Positions 16,237-24,773 of a stretch of DNA of 64,000 nucleotides are shown one piece after another. Position numbers and translations under genes: made by a program. The notes below the pieces were generated by a model. That model did not search any database and had not been told where the DNA came from. It saw nothing but the letters and a program-made list of their open reading frames with translations. This DNA is from Streptomyces antarcticus (GTDB lineage Bacteria > Actinomycetota > Actinomycetes > Streptomycetales > Streptomycetaceae): assembly GCF_026627255.1 (NCBI RefSeq), contig NZ_JAPNLM010000010.1, positions 62,001 through 126,000 of the forward strand, given 5' to 3'. Within the stretch, counting starts at the first letter, position 1, and the number at the start of each line of letters is the position of its first letter.

Positions 16237-17880
16237 ATGATCGACCGTTCCGTCCCGCGCCGGGTGCTCCCGGCCCCGGAGCCGCGGGGCGCGGCGACCG
16301 TCCAGGCCGCCCTGCCCGTACGGCCCCGGACCGGCCGACTCCTCGTCCTGGCCACGGTGTTCGTCTGCGCCGCCTGCGGGCTGGTGTACGAACTGGAGCT
16401 GCTCGCCCTCGGGACCTACCTCATCGGTGACTCCGTCACCCAGGCGTCGGTCGTCCTGTCCGTCATGGTCTTCGCCATGGGTGTCGGCTCCCTGCTCGCG
16501 AAGCGGCTGTGCCACCGGCCCGCCTTCGGCTTCGGCGCCATCGAGGCCGCGCTCGCCCTGCTCGGCGGGCTCTCGGCCATGGCGCTGTACGCGAGCTTCG
16601 CCTGGCTGGGCGAGTCCCGCCCCGCGCTCGTCGCGTTCTCCTTCGCCATCGGGGTGCTCATCGGCGCGGAGATCCCGCTGCTGATGGTCCTCATCCAGCG
16701 GATCCGCAGACAGGACGCGGGCGGGGCCGTCGCCGACCTCTTCGCCGCCGACTACGTCGGGGCCCTGGTCGGCGGCCTCGCCTTCCCGTTCCTGCTGCTG
16801 CCGCTGTTCGGCCAGCTCACCGGCGCCCTGCTCACCGGCACCGTGAACGTGGTCGCGGGCGGCGGGCTCGTGCTGTGGCTGTTCCGCCGCGACCTGAGCC
16901 GGCGCTCCCGCTGGATCCTGATCGTCCTCAACGCGACCGTCCTGGCCGTCCTCGGCTGCGCGACCGTGCTCGCCGACGACTTCGAACGGGTCGCCCGGCG
17001 GGCGGTGTACGGCGGGGAGGTCCGCGTCGCCGTCCAGACCGGGGTGCAGGAACTGGTGCTCACCGGGCCGCCGACCGGCTCCCCGCGCTCCCTCGACCTG
17101 TACCTCGACGGGCGGCTGCGGGTCAGCGGGTACGACGAGTACCGCTACCACGAGGCACTCGTCCACCCCGCGATGACCGGCCCGCACGGCCGGGTCCTGG
17201 TGCTCGGCGGCGGTGACGGGCTGGCCGCCCGCGAGGTGCTGCGCTACCGCGACGTCGACTCGGTCACCGTCGTCGAACTCGACCCCGGCGTGGTCAGCCT
17301 CGCCCGCACCGATCCGATGCTCTCCGCGCTCAACGCCGGGGTGTACGGGGACCCGCGCCTGGGCGTCGTGAACCAGGACGCCTTCGGCTGGCTGCGCCAG
17401 CCGGCCGCCCGGGACCGGTTCGACGTCATCGTCTCCGACCTCCCCGACCCGGGCATCACCCCCAGCACGAAGCTGTACTCGCAGGAGTTCTACGGGCTGG
17501 CGGCGCGGGCCCTGCGCCCCGGCGGGCGGCTCGCCGTGCACGCCGGGCCGATGGCCGCGCGGCCGCGCTCGTACTGGACCGTCGAGTCCACCCTGCGCGC
17601 CGCCGGTCTGCGGACCGCGCCCTACAGCGCGGGCGGCCGCCTCTCCGGCTCCGCCGCCGGACCCGACCGCACCCCCCGGATCCTCGGCGCCGCGCCGCCG
17701 CAGGACTGGGGCTTCGTCCTCGCCGCCCGCGACCAGGTGCCCGTCCTGCGCGTGGACCGCGACACGCCGGGGCTCCACTCGCTGTCGACGCGTTCCCTCC
17801 AGGACGCCGCGCGCGACACGGAGCGGACCCGGATGCCCGGACTTCCGCCGTCGACGCTGCCGCACCCGCGGTATTCGTGA
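16237..17880 (+). CDS. Membrane-anchored spermidine synthase-like protein
   Basis: 547 residues. The first 230 or so hold about seven membrane segments. From about residue 240 comes a soluble polyamine-synthase-like methyltransferase fold with the nucleotide-binding loop VLVLGGGDGLAARE, the acidic VVELDPG, and the SDLPDP catalytic-loop region. Spermidine synthases transfer aminopropyl groups from decarboxylated S-adenosylmethionine to putrescine. Membrane-fused versions are common in actinomycetes and their true substrate is uncertain. The 200 bp before it (16037-16236) hold GTCCCGG-rich repeats and an AT-richer patch that may contain the promoter. Confidence 0.85.
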   Translation: MIDRSVPRRVLPAPEPRGAATVQAALPVRPRTGRLLVLATVFVCAACGLVYELELLALGTYLIGDSVTQASVVLSVMVFAMGVGSLLAKRLCHRPAFGFGAIEAALALLGGLSAMALYASFAWLGESRPALVAFSFAIGVLIGAEIPLLMVLIQRIRRQDAGGAVADLFAADYVGALVGGLAFPFLLLPLFGQLTGALLTGTVNVVAGGGLVLWLFRRDLSRRSRWILIVLNATVLAVLGCATVLADDFERVARRAVYGGEVRVAVQTGVQELVLTGPPTGSPRSLDLYLDGRLRVSGYDEYRYHEALVHPAMTGPHGRVLVLGGGDGLAAREVLRYRDVDSVTVVELDPGVVSLARTDPMLSALNAGVYGDPRLGVVNQDAFGWLRQPAARDRFDVIVSDLPDPGITPSTKLYSQEFYGLAARALRPGGRLAVHAGPMAARPRSYWTVESTLRAAGLRTAPYSAGGRLSGSAAGPDRTPRILGAAPPQDWGFVLAARDQVPVLRVDRDTPGLHSLSTRSLQDAARDTERTRMPGLPPSTLPHPRYS

Positions 17881-17913
17881 CCCGGCGCGGGTCTCGTCGG
17901 TAGGCTCGGCCGC

Positions 17914-18768
17914 ATGGAGCATCAGGTGTTCGTTCCGGTACCGCCCGACGACCTCCGCGCCGTACTGCGCGACCCCGTCCGGGTCGCCCGGTGCGTCCCC
18001 GGACTCCAGCAGGACGCCGACGCCGCTTCGGGGCCGCTCTCGGGCCGGCTGAAGGTCCGGGTCGGCGGGCACACCGTGACCTACCGGGGCGCCCTGGTCG
18101 TCACCGAGCGGACCCCCGGCCGCTTCACCGCCGACGGAGAGGGCACCGAGGTGCGGGGCCACGGCACCGTCACGGTCGCGGTGGAGCTGCGGCTGAACCC
18201 GGTGGACGGCGGGACCCGGCTGGAGTTCACCGCCGAGGGCACCGCCGACGGCCGCGCGGCCGCGTTCACCCCGGGGGCCACCGCCACCGCCGTACGCCGG
18301 CTGCTGGACCGGACGGCCGAGCAACTGGCAGCCGTCGCGGCGGAGCCGGCCGAGGCGGCCGCGGACGCGGCCGAGGCAGCCCGGGCGGGCGCCGACGATT
18401 CCGATCCCGTCGCCGAGGGCGAGGCCGGCGAGGACGCCGACGCCGCCGGGGAGGAGATCAGCGAGGTCACGGAGTCCGTGTACGGGACCGACGCGCCGAC
18501 CCCGTCCCCGGACCCGTTCCTCGCCGGTGCCCCGGACGAGCCGGCCGGGGCACCGCGGCCCCCGGCCGAGGCCGCGCACGCCCGCCGCACCATGATCGGC
18601 CGCAGCGCCGAGGAGGTGGACCACGCTCCGCCGAGGGGCCGCTACGCACCCGTCCCCGCGCCCTCCGCGGGCACGGCCGGCGACAGCCTGCGCTGGCTCG
18701 CCCCGGCCGCCGCCCTCGCCGTGGCCTCGGCCGTCGTCCTGGGCAGGGCGCTGCGCCGCCGACGCTGA
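17914..18768 (+). CDS. SRPBCC/CoxG-like protein with C-terminal membrane anchor
   Basis: 284 residues. The N-terminal 145 match the CoxG/SRPBCC lipid-binding-like fold (FVPVPPDDLRAVLRDPVRVARCVPG, then GHTVTYRGAL, then LEFTAEGTADG). A long acidic, Ala/Glu/Pro-rich linker (about 150-250) leads to a membrane helix near the C-terminus (WLAPAAALAVASAVVLG) and a basic end, so it is probably tail-anchored with the globular domain in the cytoplasm. CoxG is linked to carbon-monoxide dehydrogenase assembly in other bacteria, but no cox genes are in this window. The role here is open. Confidence 0.78.
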   Translation: MEHQVFVPVPPDDLRAVLRDPVRVARCVPGLQQDADAASGPLSGRLKVRVGGHTVTYRGALVVTERTPGRFTADGEGTEVRGHGTVTVAVELRLNPVDGGTRLEFTAEGTADGRAAAFTPGATATAVRRLLDRTAEQLAAVAAEPAEAAADAAEAARAGADDSDPVAEGEAGEDADAAGEEISEVTESVYGTDAPTPSPDPFLAGAPDEPAGAPRPPAEAAHARRTMIGRSAEEVDHAPPRGRYAPVPAPSAGTAGDSLRWLAPAAALAVASAVVLGRALRRRR

Positions 18769-18795
18769 CGACCGGCCCGCACTAGGGTCGGCGGC

Positions 18796-19581
18796 ATGAG
18801 TACGCAACTGAGCGCCGGTGGCGCCGAGGTGACCGTCGACCAGGAGAACGGCTGCCGGATCAGCAGCCTGCGCATCGACGGGACGGAACTGCTGCGCCAG
18901 GGCGCCCACTACGGAGCCTTCCCGATGGTCCCGTGGTGCGGGCGGACCGAGAACGGCCGGTTCCAGGACGGTGCGACCGTCCACCAGCTGCCGGTCAACC
19001 ACCCGCCGCACGCCATCCACGGCTTCGGCCGCGACGCCGCCTGGCGCCGGGCCGGCGGCGGCCCCTCGGACGCCGTGTTCACGTACGACCTCGCCGACCC
19101 GTGGCCCTACCCCGGCCGCGTCACCCAGATCGTCGAGCTGTCCGAGAACGCGATGACCCTCACCCTGGGCATCGAGACCTACGGGGACTCCTTCCCGGCG
19201 CAGGCCGGCTGGCACCCGTGGTTCCGCCGCGACCTCGGGACCGGCGAGGACGTGCGCGTCGACTTCACCGCCGGCTGGCAGGAGGAGCGGGGCGAGGACC
19301 ACCTTCCCACCGGCAACCGGATCGACCCGCTGCCCGGTCCGTGGGACGACTGCTTCGGGATGCCGGAGGGGGTCGACGTCACCCTCACCTGGCCCGGCGC
19401 GCTGGAGCTGAGGGTCACCAGCCGCGCCGAGTGGGTGGTCGTCTACGACGAGGAGGCCGAGGCCGTCTGCGTGGAGCCGCAGTCCGGCCCGCCGAACGGG
19501 CTGAACAGCCTGCCCCGCCTGGTCACCCCCGTGGACCCGCTGGAAATCTCCACCACGTGGGCCTGGCGGCGGCTCGGCTGA
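18796..19581 (+). CDS. Aldose 1-epimerase family protein
   Basis: 261 residues of the galactose-mutarotase-like beta-sandwich family: MVPWCGRTENGRF, HAIHGFGRDAAW with the catalytic-type histidine, QAGWHPWFRR, and the C-terminal VCVEPQSGPPNGLN with the catalytic-type glutamate. It likely interconverts alpha and beta anomers of an aldose or acts on a sugar phosphate. It is followed 30 bp later by pyrE on the same strand, and the two may be co-transcribed. Confidence 0.88.
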   Translation: MSTQLSAGGAEVTVDQENGCRISSLRIDGTELLRQGAHYGAFPMVPWCGRTENGRFQDGATVHQLPVNHPPHAIHGFGRDAAWRRAGGGPSDAVFTYDLADPWPYPGRVTQIVELSENAMTLTLGIETYGDSFPAQAGWHPWFRRDLGTGEDVRVDFTAGWQEERGEDHLPTGNRIDPLPGPWDDCFGMPEGVDVTLTWPGALELRVTSRAEWVVVYDEEAEAVCVEPQSGPPNGLNSLPRLVTPVDPLEISTTWAWRRLG

Positions 19582-19611
19582 CGCCGGAGGGGGCCGTCTA
19601 AGCTCAGGGCC

Positions 19612-20151
19612 ATGACTGACGTACACGATGCGCTTCTGCAGCAGATCAAGGACAAGGCCGTCGTGCACGGCAAGGTGACGCTCTCCTCCGGCCGTGAGGC
19701 CGACTACTACATCGACCTCCGCCGGATCACCCTCGACGGCGAGGCGGCCCCGATGGTCGGTCAGGTCATGCTCGACCTGACCGCCGAGCTGGACTTCGAC
19801 TGCGTCGGCGGCCTGACCCTGGGCGCCGACCCGGTCGCGACCTCGATGCTGCACGCCTCCGCCGCGCGCGGCGGGCGCCTGGACGCCTTCGTCGTCCGCA
19901 AGGCGCAGAAGGCGCACGGCATGCAGCGCCGCATCGAGGGCACCGACGTGAAGGGCAAGCGCTGCCTGGTCGTCGAGGACACCTCGACGACCGGGGGCTC
20001 CCCGCTGACCGCCGTCGAGGCGGTCCGCGAGGCCGGAGGCGAGGTCGTCGCCGTCGCCACGATCGTCGACCGCGGGGCGGCCGACGCCATCGCGGCCGCG
20101 GGCCTGCCGTACCTCACCGGCTACCGCCTCGGAGACCTTGGCCTTTCCTAG
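19612..20151 (+). CDS. pyrE: Orotate phosphoribosyltransferase
   Basis: A 179-residue PyrE. The PRPP-binding signature CLVVEDTSTTGGS is at about residues 119-131, and the N-terminal KVTLSSGREADYYIDLR segment is typical. It converts orotate and PRPP to OMP in pyrimidine biosynthesis. It starts 30 bp after the aldose epimerase stop. A strong palindrome containing parS lies 140 bp downstream of its stop and could also end its transcript. Confidence 0.95.
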   Translation: MTDVHDALLQQIKDKAVVHGKVTLSSGREADYYIDLRRITLDGEAAPMVGQVMLDLTAELDFDCVGGLTLGADPVATSMLHASAARGGRLDAFVVRKAQKAHGMQRRIEGTDVKGKRCLVVEDTSTTGGSPLTAVEAVREAGGEVVAVATIVDRGAADAIAAAGLPYLTGYRLGDLGLS

Positions 20152-20291
20152 CGCACCGGGTGCCGGACCGCCCCGGGCTGGCCCGGACCGCCCCGGACCG
20201 TATGGTTCCGGCCTGCGGGACCGCGGTCACACCTGGTGACGAAGGTCCCCGGAAGTTCCTGAGCAGTCTCTGACCTGCTGTTTTGTGTGTC

Positions 20292-20321
20292 GCCGGGGTG
20301 TTTCACGTGAAACACCCCGGC
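20292..20321. other. parS site (ParB-binding) inside a 30-bp perfect palindrome
   Basis: The 14-mer GTTTCACGTGAAAC (20300-20313) is the exact Streptomyces/Bacillus parS consensus. It is extended on both sides to a perfect 30-bp palindrome with GCCGGGGT and ACCCCGGC outer arms. ParB binds such sites to organise and segregate the origin region. The palindrome lies in the 304-bp pyrE-fba gap (20152-20455), so it may also act as the pyrE terminator. The rest of the gap probably holds the fba promoter. No gene is visible in it. Confidence 0.93.
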
Positions 20322-20455
20322 ACGTTCTGACCGCCTCGTGCGACCGGCGGGGTGGAGTGTCGCGCGGAGTCTGGAAAGATAGGCGCGACGATGACGTCGC
20401 CCCCAGGTCAGGGCCCGCAATAAGCACACTCCCCGCACATCCAAGGAGCGGACAG

Positions 20456-21478
20456 ATGCCCATCGCAACCCCCGAGGTCTACAACGAGATGCTCGACCGG
20501 GCGAAGGCAGGCAAGTTCGCCTACCCGGCCATCAACGTGACCTCCTCCCAGACCCTGCACGCCGCACTGCGCGGCTTCGCGGAGGCCGAGAGCGACGGCA
20601 TCATCCAGATCTCCACCGGTGGTGCGGAGTTCCTGGGTGGCCAGTACAACAAGGACATGGTCACGGGCGCCGTCGCCCTGGCGGAGTTCGCGCACATCGT
20701 GGCCGCGAAGTACGACATCACGGTCGGGCTGCACACGGACCACTGCCCCAAGGACAAGCTGGACGGCTACGTGCGTCCGCTGATCGAGGTCTCCGCCGAG
20801 CGCGTGGCCCGCGGTCTGAACCCGCTCTTCCAGTCGCACATGTGGGACGGCTCCGCCGAGACCCTGGCCGACAACCTGGCCATCGGCCAGGAGCTGCTCG
20901 CCAAGGCCGCCGCCGCGAAGATCATCCTCGAGGTCGAGATCACCCCGACCGGCGGCGAGGAGGACGGCGTCAGCCACGAGATCAACGACGAGCTGTACAC
21001 CACCGTCGACGACGCGCTCCGCACCGCCGAGGCCCTGGGTCTGGGCGAGAAGGGCCGCTACCTGCTGGCCGCCTCGTTCGGCAACGTGCACGGCGTCTAC
21101 AAGCCGGGCAACGTCGTCCTGCGTCCGGAGCTCCTCAAGGACCTCCAGGCCGGCGTCGGCGAGAAGTACGGCAAGTCCTCGCCGTTCGACTTCGTCTTCC
21201 ACGGCGGTTCGGGCTCCACGGCCGAGGAGATCGCCACCGCGCTGGAGAACGGCGTCGTGAAGATGAACCTCGACACCGACACCCAGTACGCCTTCACCCG
21301 CCCGGTCGTGGACCACATGTTCCGCAACTACGACGCGGTGCTGAAGGTCGACGGCGAGGTCGGCACGAAGTCCAAGTACGACCCCCGCACCTGGGGCAAG
21401 TCCGCCGAGGCGGGCATGGCCGCGCGCGTCACCGAGGCGTGCGCGAACCTGCGCTCCACCGGTACCCGGCTGAAGTAG
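20456..21478 (+). CDS. fba: Class II fructose-bisphosphate aldolase
   Basis: 340 residues; MPIATPEVYNEMLDRAK is a typical actinomycete class II start. Zinc-ligand and active-site segments are visible: GLHTDHCPK, EVEITPTGGEEDG, NVHGVYKPG and FHGGSGS. It cleaves fructose 1,6-bisphosphate in glycolysis and runs the reverse reaction in gluconeogenesis. The ATG at 20456 follows AAGGAG (20443-20448); the longer in-frame extension would cross parS and is not coding. It stands alone as a core gene. Confidence 0.97.
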   Translation: MPIATPEVYNEMLDRAKAGKFAYPAINVTSSQTLHAALRGFAEAESDGIIQISTGGAEFLGGQYNKDMVTGAVALAEFAHIVAAKYDITVGLHTDHCPKDKLDGYVRPLIEVSAERVARGLNPLFQSHMWDGSAETLADNLAIGQELLAKAAAAKIILEVEITPTGGEEDGVSHEINDELYTTVDDALRTAEALGLGEKGRYLLAASFGNVHGVYKPGNVVLRPELLKDLQAGVGEKYGKSSPFDFVFHGGSGSTAEEIATALENGVVKMNLDTDTQYAFTRPVVDHMFRNYDAVLKVDGEVGTKSKYDPRTWGKSAEAGMAARVTEACANLRSTGTRLK

Positions 21479-21668
21479 CGGTACCGCTCCACCAGGCAGA
21501 CCGCTTCACCAGGCAGGACGTACCAAGGGTCTGCCGGTCCCCCCGGACCGGCAGACCCTTGGGTCGTTGACGGGGCGCGGCCGCGCGGCGCGTCCGCCGC
21601 GCCGGCCGGGCCGCCCCGTCCGCTCGTGCGCACCGCCGGGGCGCCGGCCCCGTCGGCGCGCCGGTCCG

Positions 21669-22664
21669 TCAGCGCATCGGCGGGACGGCGTCGACCGGCT
21701 CGGTGCCCACCAGGGCGTCGAAGACCTGCTCGCCGTCCTGGATGCCCGTCACCCGGACCGACCGGGTGTCGGCGTCGCCCAGTCCGGTCGGGGCGGGCTC
21801 CGCGTGGATCCACAGGGGGCTGCCGAACTCGGCGTAGCGCTGGTAGCTGCTGATGACGGAGACGGGCAGTACGTCGCCCCCGCCGCCGAGGACCACCGCG
21901 GCCTGCCGGGCGGCCTCCAGGAGGACCATGCCGGGCAGGTGGTCGCCGACGTGGTCGAAGAGCACCGGGTGGCGGGTGTCGTAGCGCAGCCGCCACACCC
22001 CCGGGCGGGTGCCGTCGGCGAGCACCACGTCGAACGGCGAGAGCCGGCCGACGGCGGCGGGCAGGACCGGGGCCGGCGGGAGCGAGGCCACGGGCTCCTT
22101 GGCCAGTTGCTCGGCGCGCAGCCGCCGGTAGACGGCCGGCGAGGTGACGGTGTAGCCGACGCGGCCCGTCGCGACGACGCGGCCGTGCTGACGGATCACC
22201 ACCTCGTAGCAGAGCGCGGTGAGCCGGTTGCCGCGGCGGCGTATCTCGGGGCAGGTGACCGTCAGGTCGAGGTCGGCCGGGGCCCTGCCGGTCACGAGGT
22301 TCTCGGGAACGGTGCCGTACTCCAGGGACCAGAGCAGGAACTGGTGTCCGAGCGGTACGCCGAAGGCCTCGTGGGCGAGGTACGAGCCGACCTGTCGGAT
22401 GGTCTCGGCGATCAGCATCGGGTCGTAGTGCGTGCCCCCGATGGGGGTGAAGAAGCAGTGCCCGCGCGGCCACTGGGCGGTGATGTGGAAGAGGTTCTCC
22501 GCGGGGCGGCACATGCCGGTCAGGAAGACCTCGGCGAAGGCCGCACGGTGGACCAGCGCCCTTGGAACCGTGGTCGCCCGGCCGTCGTCCGAGCTGGCCG
22601 GGCAGACACAGCTCGCGGTCGAGGCTGAGGTGGTGAAGTCCATCGGTTCCAGAGTCGTGATCAT
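21669..22664 (-). CDS. AfsA-like gamma-butyrolactone synthase
   Basis: 331 residues with two AfsA-type hot-dog repeats. The first contains ALVHRAAFAEVFLTG and FFTPIGGTHYDPMLIAETIRQVGSYLAHEAFGVP. The second contains DHVGDHLPGMVLLEAARQAAV and ends near PLWIHAEP. AfsA/ScbA enzymes join dihydroxyacetone phosphate and a beta-keto acyl chain, the first committed step to gamma-butyrolactone or butenolide autoregulators. I chose the ATG at 22664, which has GAGGGA 5-6 bp before it; starts at 22679 and 22697 are also in frame. It is divergent from the HAD-SDR-receptor-SARP genes and has a candidate autoregulatory element about 50 bp upstream. Confidence 0.92.
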   Translation of the reverse strand: MITTLEPMDFTTSASTASCVCPASSDDGRATTVPRALVHRAAFAEVFLTGMCRPAENLFHITAQWPRGHCFFTPIGGTHYDPMLIAETIRQVGSYLAHEAFGVPLGHQFLLWSLEYGTVPENLVTGRAPADLDLTVTCPEIRRRGNRLTALCYEVVIRQHGRVVATGRVGYTVTSPAVYRRLRAEQLAKEPVASLPPAPVLPAAVGRLSPFDVVLADGTRPGVWRLRYDTRHPVLFDHVGDHLPGMVLLEAARQAAVVLGGGGDVLPVSVISSYQRYAEFGSPLWIHAEPAPTGLGDADTRSVRVTGIQDGEQVFDALVGTEPVDAVPPMR

Positions 22665-23041
22665 GAAGTCCCTCGTCATCATGGCCGGATACAACAAACT
22701 TCCACTGCCAACAAAGTACGTACTTCAGGGTTTGATTACCTCTCAGATAATTACCTGAGGAACCCCCGCCCGTCCGTACAGAGTGACGCAGGCCACAGCG
22801 CGGTCGGTTGCGAGGTTGGCTGAATTGTGGAGATTGCCCAGGTCAGGTCTGGTTTCTGATGTGGTCTACGCCATAGAATCCGGGAACTGGCGGACCGTAC
22901 GGCGGAACCGACATCCGGTATCTTTCTCAACGCGCGGCAGTCCGCGTACTGGTAGGTATTTTTCGGGGGGCCCGCCAGGCGCACGGGCCGCATCTGCCCG
23001 AAAACAGTCCGTGCCGGCCTCCCCCGCACGATCGGAGCGCC
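22665..23041. other. Divergent control region of the signalling island
   Basis: 377 bp without a gene, clearly AT-richer than its surroundings. It holds the strong ARE-like site at 22712-22737, an inverted repeat CTCAG-N8-CTGAG at 22742-22759, and an isolated half-site GGTAGGTATTTTT (22951-22963) about 80 bp before the HAD gene that matches only the RGTNNGTWT arm of the ARE consensus. Confidence 0.6.
22712..22737. promoter_or_regulatory. Autoregulatory element (ARE)-like operator before the afsA-like gene
   Basis: Compared with the ARE consensus TNANAWACNNACYNNN followed by CGGTTTGTTT, this 26-bp stretch reads CAAAGTACGTACTTCA then GGGTTTGATT, with 15 of 19 defined positions matching as I recall the consensus. 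ArpA/ScbR-type receptors bind AREs and release them when the autoregulator is present. An ArpA-like receptor is encoded 2 kb away. The position, 48 bp upstream of the synthase start, is typical of receptor control over afsA genes. Confidence 0.68.
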
Positions 23042-23788
23042 ATGCAGCCCCTGCGGAAACTGCGGCTCGCCGCCCTGAACATCGACGGCGTCCTCCTCAA
23101 CGACACCTTCAGTCCGGTCATCCACGGTTTCGTCACGAGCCGCGGCGGGTCCTACGACGGCGAAGTGGAACGCGGGATCTTCTCCCAGCCCCGTGCGGTC
23201 GCGGCGCTGGCGATGGGCCGCGCGGCCGGAGTGGACTGGCCCGCGGACAAGGTGCTGGAGGTCTACTTCGAGGAGCGGGCCGCCCACCTGGAGCGGCATC
23301 CGCTGCACGTGCTGCCCGGGGTCGGGGAACTGCTGCACCGGCTGCGCCGGCTCGGGCTGCGGACCGTCTGCTACGGCGGTCTCGACAAGGGGCACTTCGA
23401 CCACTACCTCGGCCACCTCGCGCACCTCTTCGACGGCCCCGGGTACGTCAGCACGGACTCCTTCCGTCCGGGGGTGCACGAGATCGCCGTCGACGCGTTC
23501 GGCCTCGACCACGCGCAGGCGCTCTTCGTGGACGACGTGGCGCGGGTCGCCGAGGCGGCGCTCGGCCTGGGGGCGTCGTTCATCGGGCACCCGAGTCCCT
23601 TCGAACACGGCTTCCAGGAGCAGCAGATGCGCGAGGCGGGCGTGCGCCACCTGGTCGGCTCGCTCGACGAGATCGACGAGGAGCTGCTGCGCGCGGTGGA
23701 CGCGGAGGCGGCGGGCGCGGCGGACGCGGCGGGTGTCGCGGGCGCGGAGCACGGTGCACGGTGCGAGGACATATGGGTGAACCGGTGA
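23042..23788 (+). CDS. HAD-superfamily protein of the signalling island, nucleophile position changed
   Basis: 248 residues with an HAD-like layout: motif I region LAALNIDGVLLNDTF near the N-terminus, a helical cap, and motif IV ALFVDDVARVAEAALGLG. HAD phosphatases such as MmfP act in methylenomycin-furan/butenolide autoregulator synthesis, so a dephosphorylating step after the AfsA-like enzyme is expected. However, motif I reads N13-I-D15, where the first residue should be the Asp nucleophile, and motif II (VCYGG) lacks the usual Thr/Ser. It may be catalytically altered or inactive. The C-terminal 30 residues are Ala/Gly/Asp-rich. The start is the ATG at 23042. Confidence 0.78.
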   Translation: MQPLRKLRLAALNIDGVLLNDTFSPVIHGFVTSRGGSYDGEVERGIFSQPRAVAALAMGRAAGVDWPADKVLEVYFEERAAHLERHPLHVLPGVGELLHRLRRLGLRTVCYGGLDKGHFDHYLGHLAHLFDGPGYVSTDSFRPGVHEIAVDAFGLDHAQALFVDDVARVAEAALGLGASFIGHPSPFEHGFQEQQMREAGVRHLVGSLDEIDEELLRAVDAEAAGAADAAGVAGAEHGARCEDIWVNR

Positions 23789-23839
23789 ACTGGTGAACTC
23801 ACAGATGGGCGAACGGGCGACCGGGTGAAGGGGAGCGGC

Positions 23840-24631
23840 ATGCAGGTGCAGGGACAGGGACAGGGACAGCGGCAGGGTCTGCTGGAGGGGAAGGTCGCGC
23901 TGATCACCGGGGCGAGCAGCGGCATCGGAGCCGCCGCCGCCCGGGTCTTCGCGCGGGAGGGCGCGAGCGTCGTCCTCGTCGCGCGGCGCGAGGAGCTGCT
24001 CCGGGATCTGGTCGCGGAGCTGGCGGAGCAGGGCGCGCAGGCGCGCTACGCGGTGGCGGACGTGACGGTACGCGCCGACGCCGAGGCGGCGGTGGCGCTG
24101 GCGGTCGAGTCCTTCGGCCGGCTCGACTGCGCCTTCAACAACGCCGGTTGGGGGACCGGACGTACGCCGCTGCACGAGATGGACGACGACCTGTACGAGC
24201 GGATCATGCGGGTCAACGTCGACGGGGTGTGGAACTTCCTGCGCCCGGAGATCGCGGCGATGCTGGAGACCGGCGGCGGGTCGATCGTCAACAACAGCAG
24301 CGTCGGTGGACTGCTGGCCACCCCGGTGGCGGCGCCGTACGTCGCGGCCAAGCACGCGGTCATCGGCCTCACCAAGGCGGCCGCGGCCGAGTACGCGGCC
24401 CGGGGCATCCGGGTCAACGCGGTGGCGCCGGGCACCACACGGACCGAGGTGGTCCAGGAGTGGTTCGCGGCGGTGCCCGGGATCGAGGCCCAGCTGCACG
24501 CCGGTACGCCCCAGCCGCGGACGGCGGAGCCGGCCGAGATCGCCGAGGCGGCCGCCTGGCTGTGCAGCGACAGGGCGTCGTTCGTCACAGGGGTCACGAT
24601 GCCTGTGGACGGCGGCTTCGTCATGGTGTGA
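23840..24631 (+). CDS. Short-chain dehydrogenase/reductase of the signalling island
   Basis: 263 residues of classical SDR: the cofactor loop TGASSGIG, the NNAG motif, the catalytic Ser in NNSSVGG and the YVAAK Tyr/Lys pair, with VDGGFVMV at the end. It probably reduces a keto group of the autoregulator precursor with NADPH; in other streptomycetes a reductase next to afsA-type genes sets the 6-keto/6-hydroxy form. I chose the ATG at 23840 (GGGGAG 5 bp before) over the GTG at 23825. The N-terminus has a QGQGQGQRQG tract encoded by CAGGGA repeats. It follows the HAD gene by 51 bp. Confidence 0.85.
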   Translation: MQVQGQGQGQRQGLLEGKVALITGASSGIGAAAARVFAREGASVVLVARREELLRDLVAELAEQGAQARYAVADVTVRADAEAAVALAVESFGRLDCAFNNAGWGTGRTPLHEMDDDLYERIMRVNVDGVWNFLRPEIAAMLETGGGSIVNNSSVGGLLATPVAAPYVAAKHAVIGLTKAAAAEYAARGIRVNAVAPGTTRTEVVQEWFAAVPGIEAQLHAGTPQPRTAEPAEIAEAAAWLCSDRASFVTGVTMPVDGGFVMV

Positions 24632-24641
24632 AACTGCACGC

Positions 24642-24667
24642 ACAGGAACGTACCCGGGGGCATGTAA
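24642..24667. promoter_or_regulatory. Weaker ARE-like site before the receptor gene
   Basis: Contains ACGTACC matching the ACNNACY core of the ARE left arm and a GG..TGT right half, with about half of the right-arm positions mismatched. It lies in the 142-bp gap before the TetR-type receptor gene, where such receptors commonly bind their own promoters. Offered as a candidate only. Confidence 0.35.
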
Positions 24668-24773
24668 AGATACCGGGTGCTGGGGATGGCGGGTGAAGAC
24701 GGTTCACCCGCTGGCTGCCGGGGGAACTCCGAGCGCAGCGGCATGACCGACGGGGGCAGGAGAGGCTCGGCAC

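Noticed and set aside
16189..19917. 1242-residue minus-strand open frame opposite four plus-strand genes
   Set aside because: It covers the spermidine-synthase-like, CoxG-like, epimerase and pyrE genes in antisense; no domain is recognisable.
22950..22965. Second ARE upstream of the HAD gene
   Set aside because: Only one half-site (GGTAGGTATTTTT) fits; the other arm does not match, so it is mentioned only as part of the control region.
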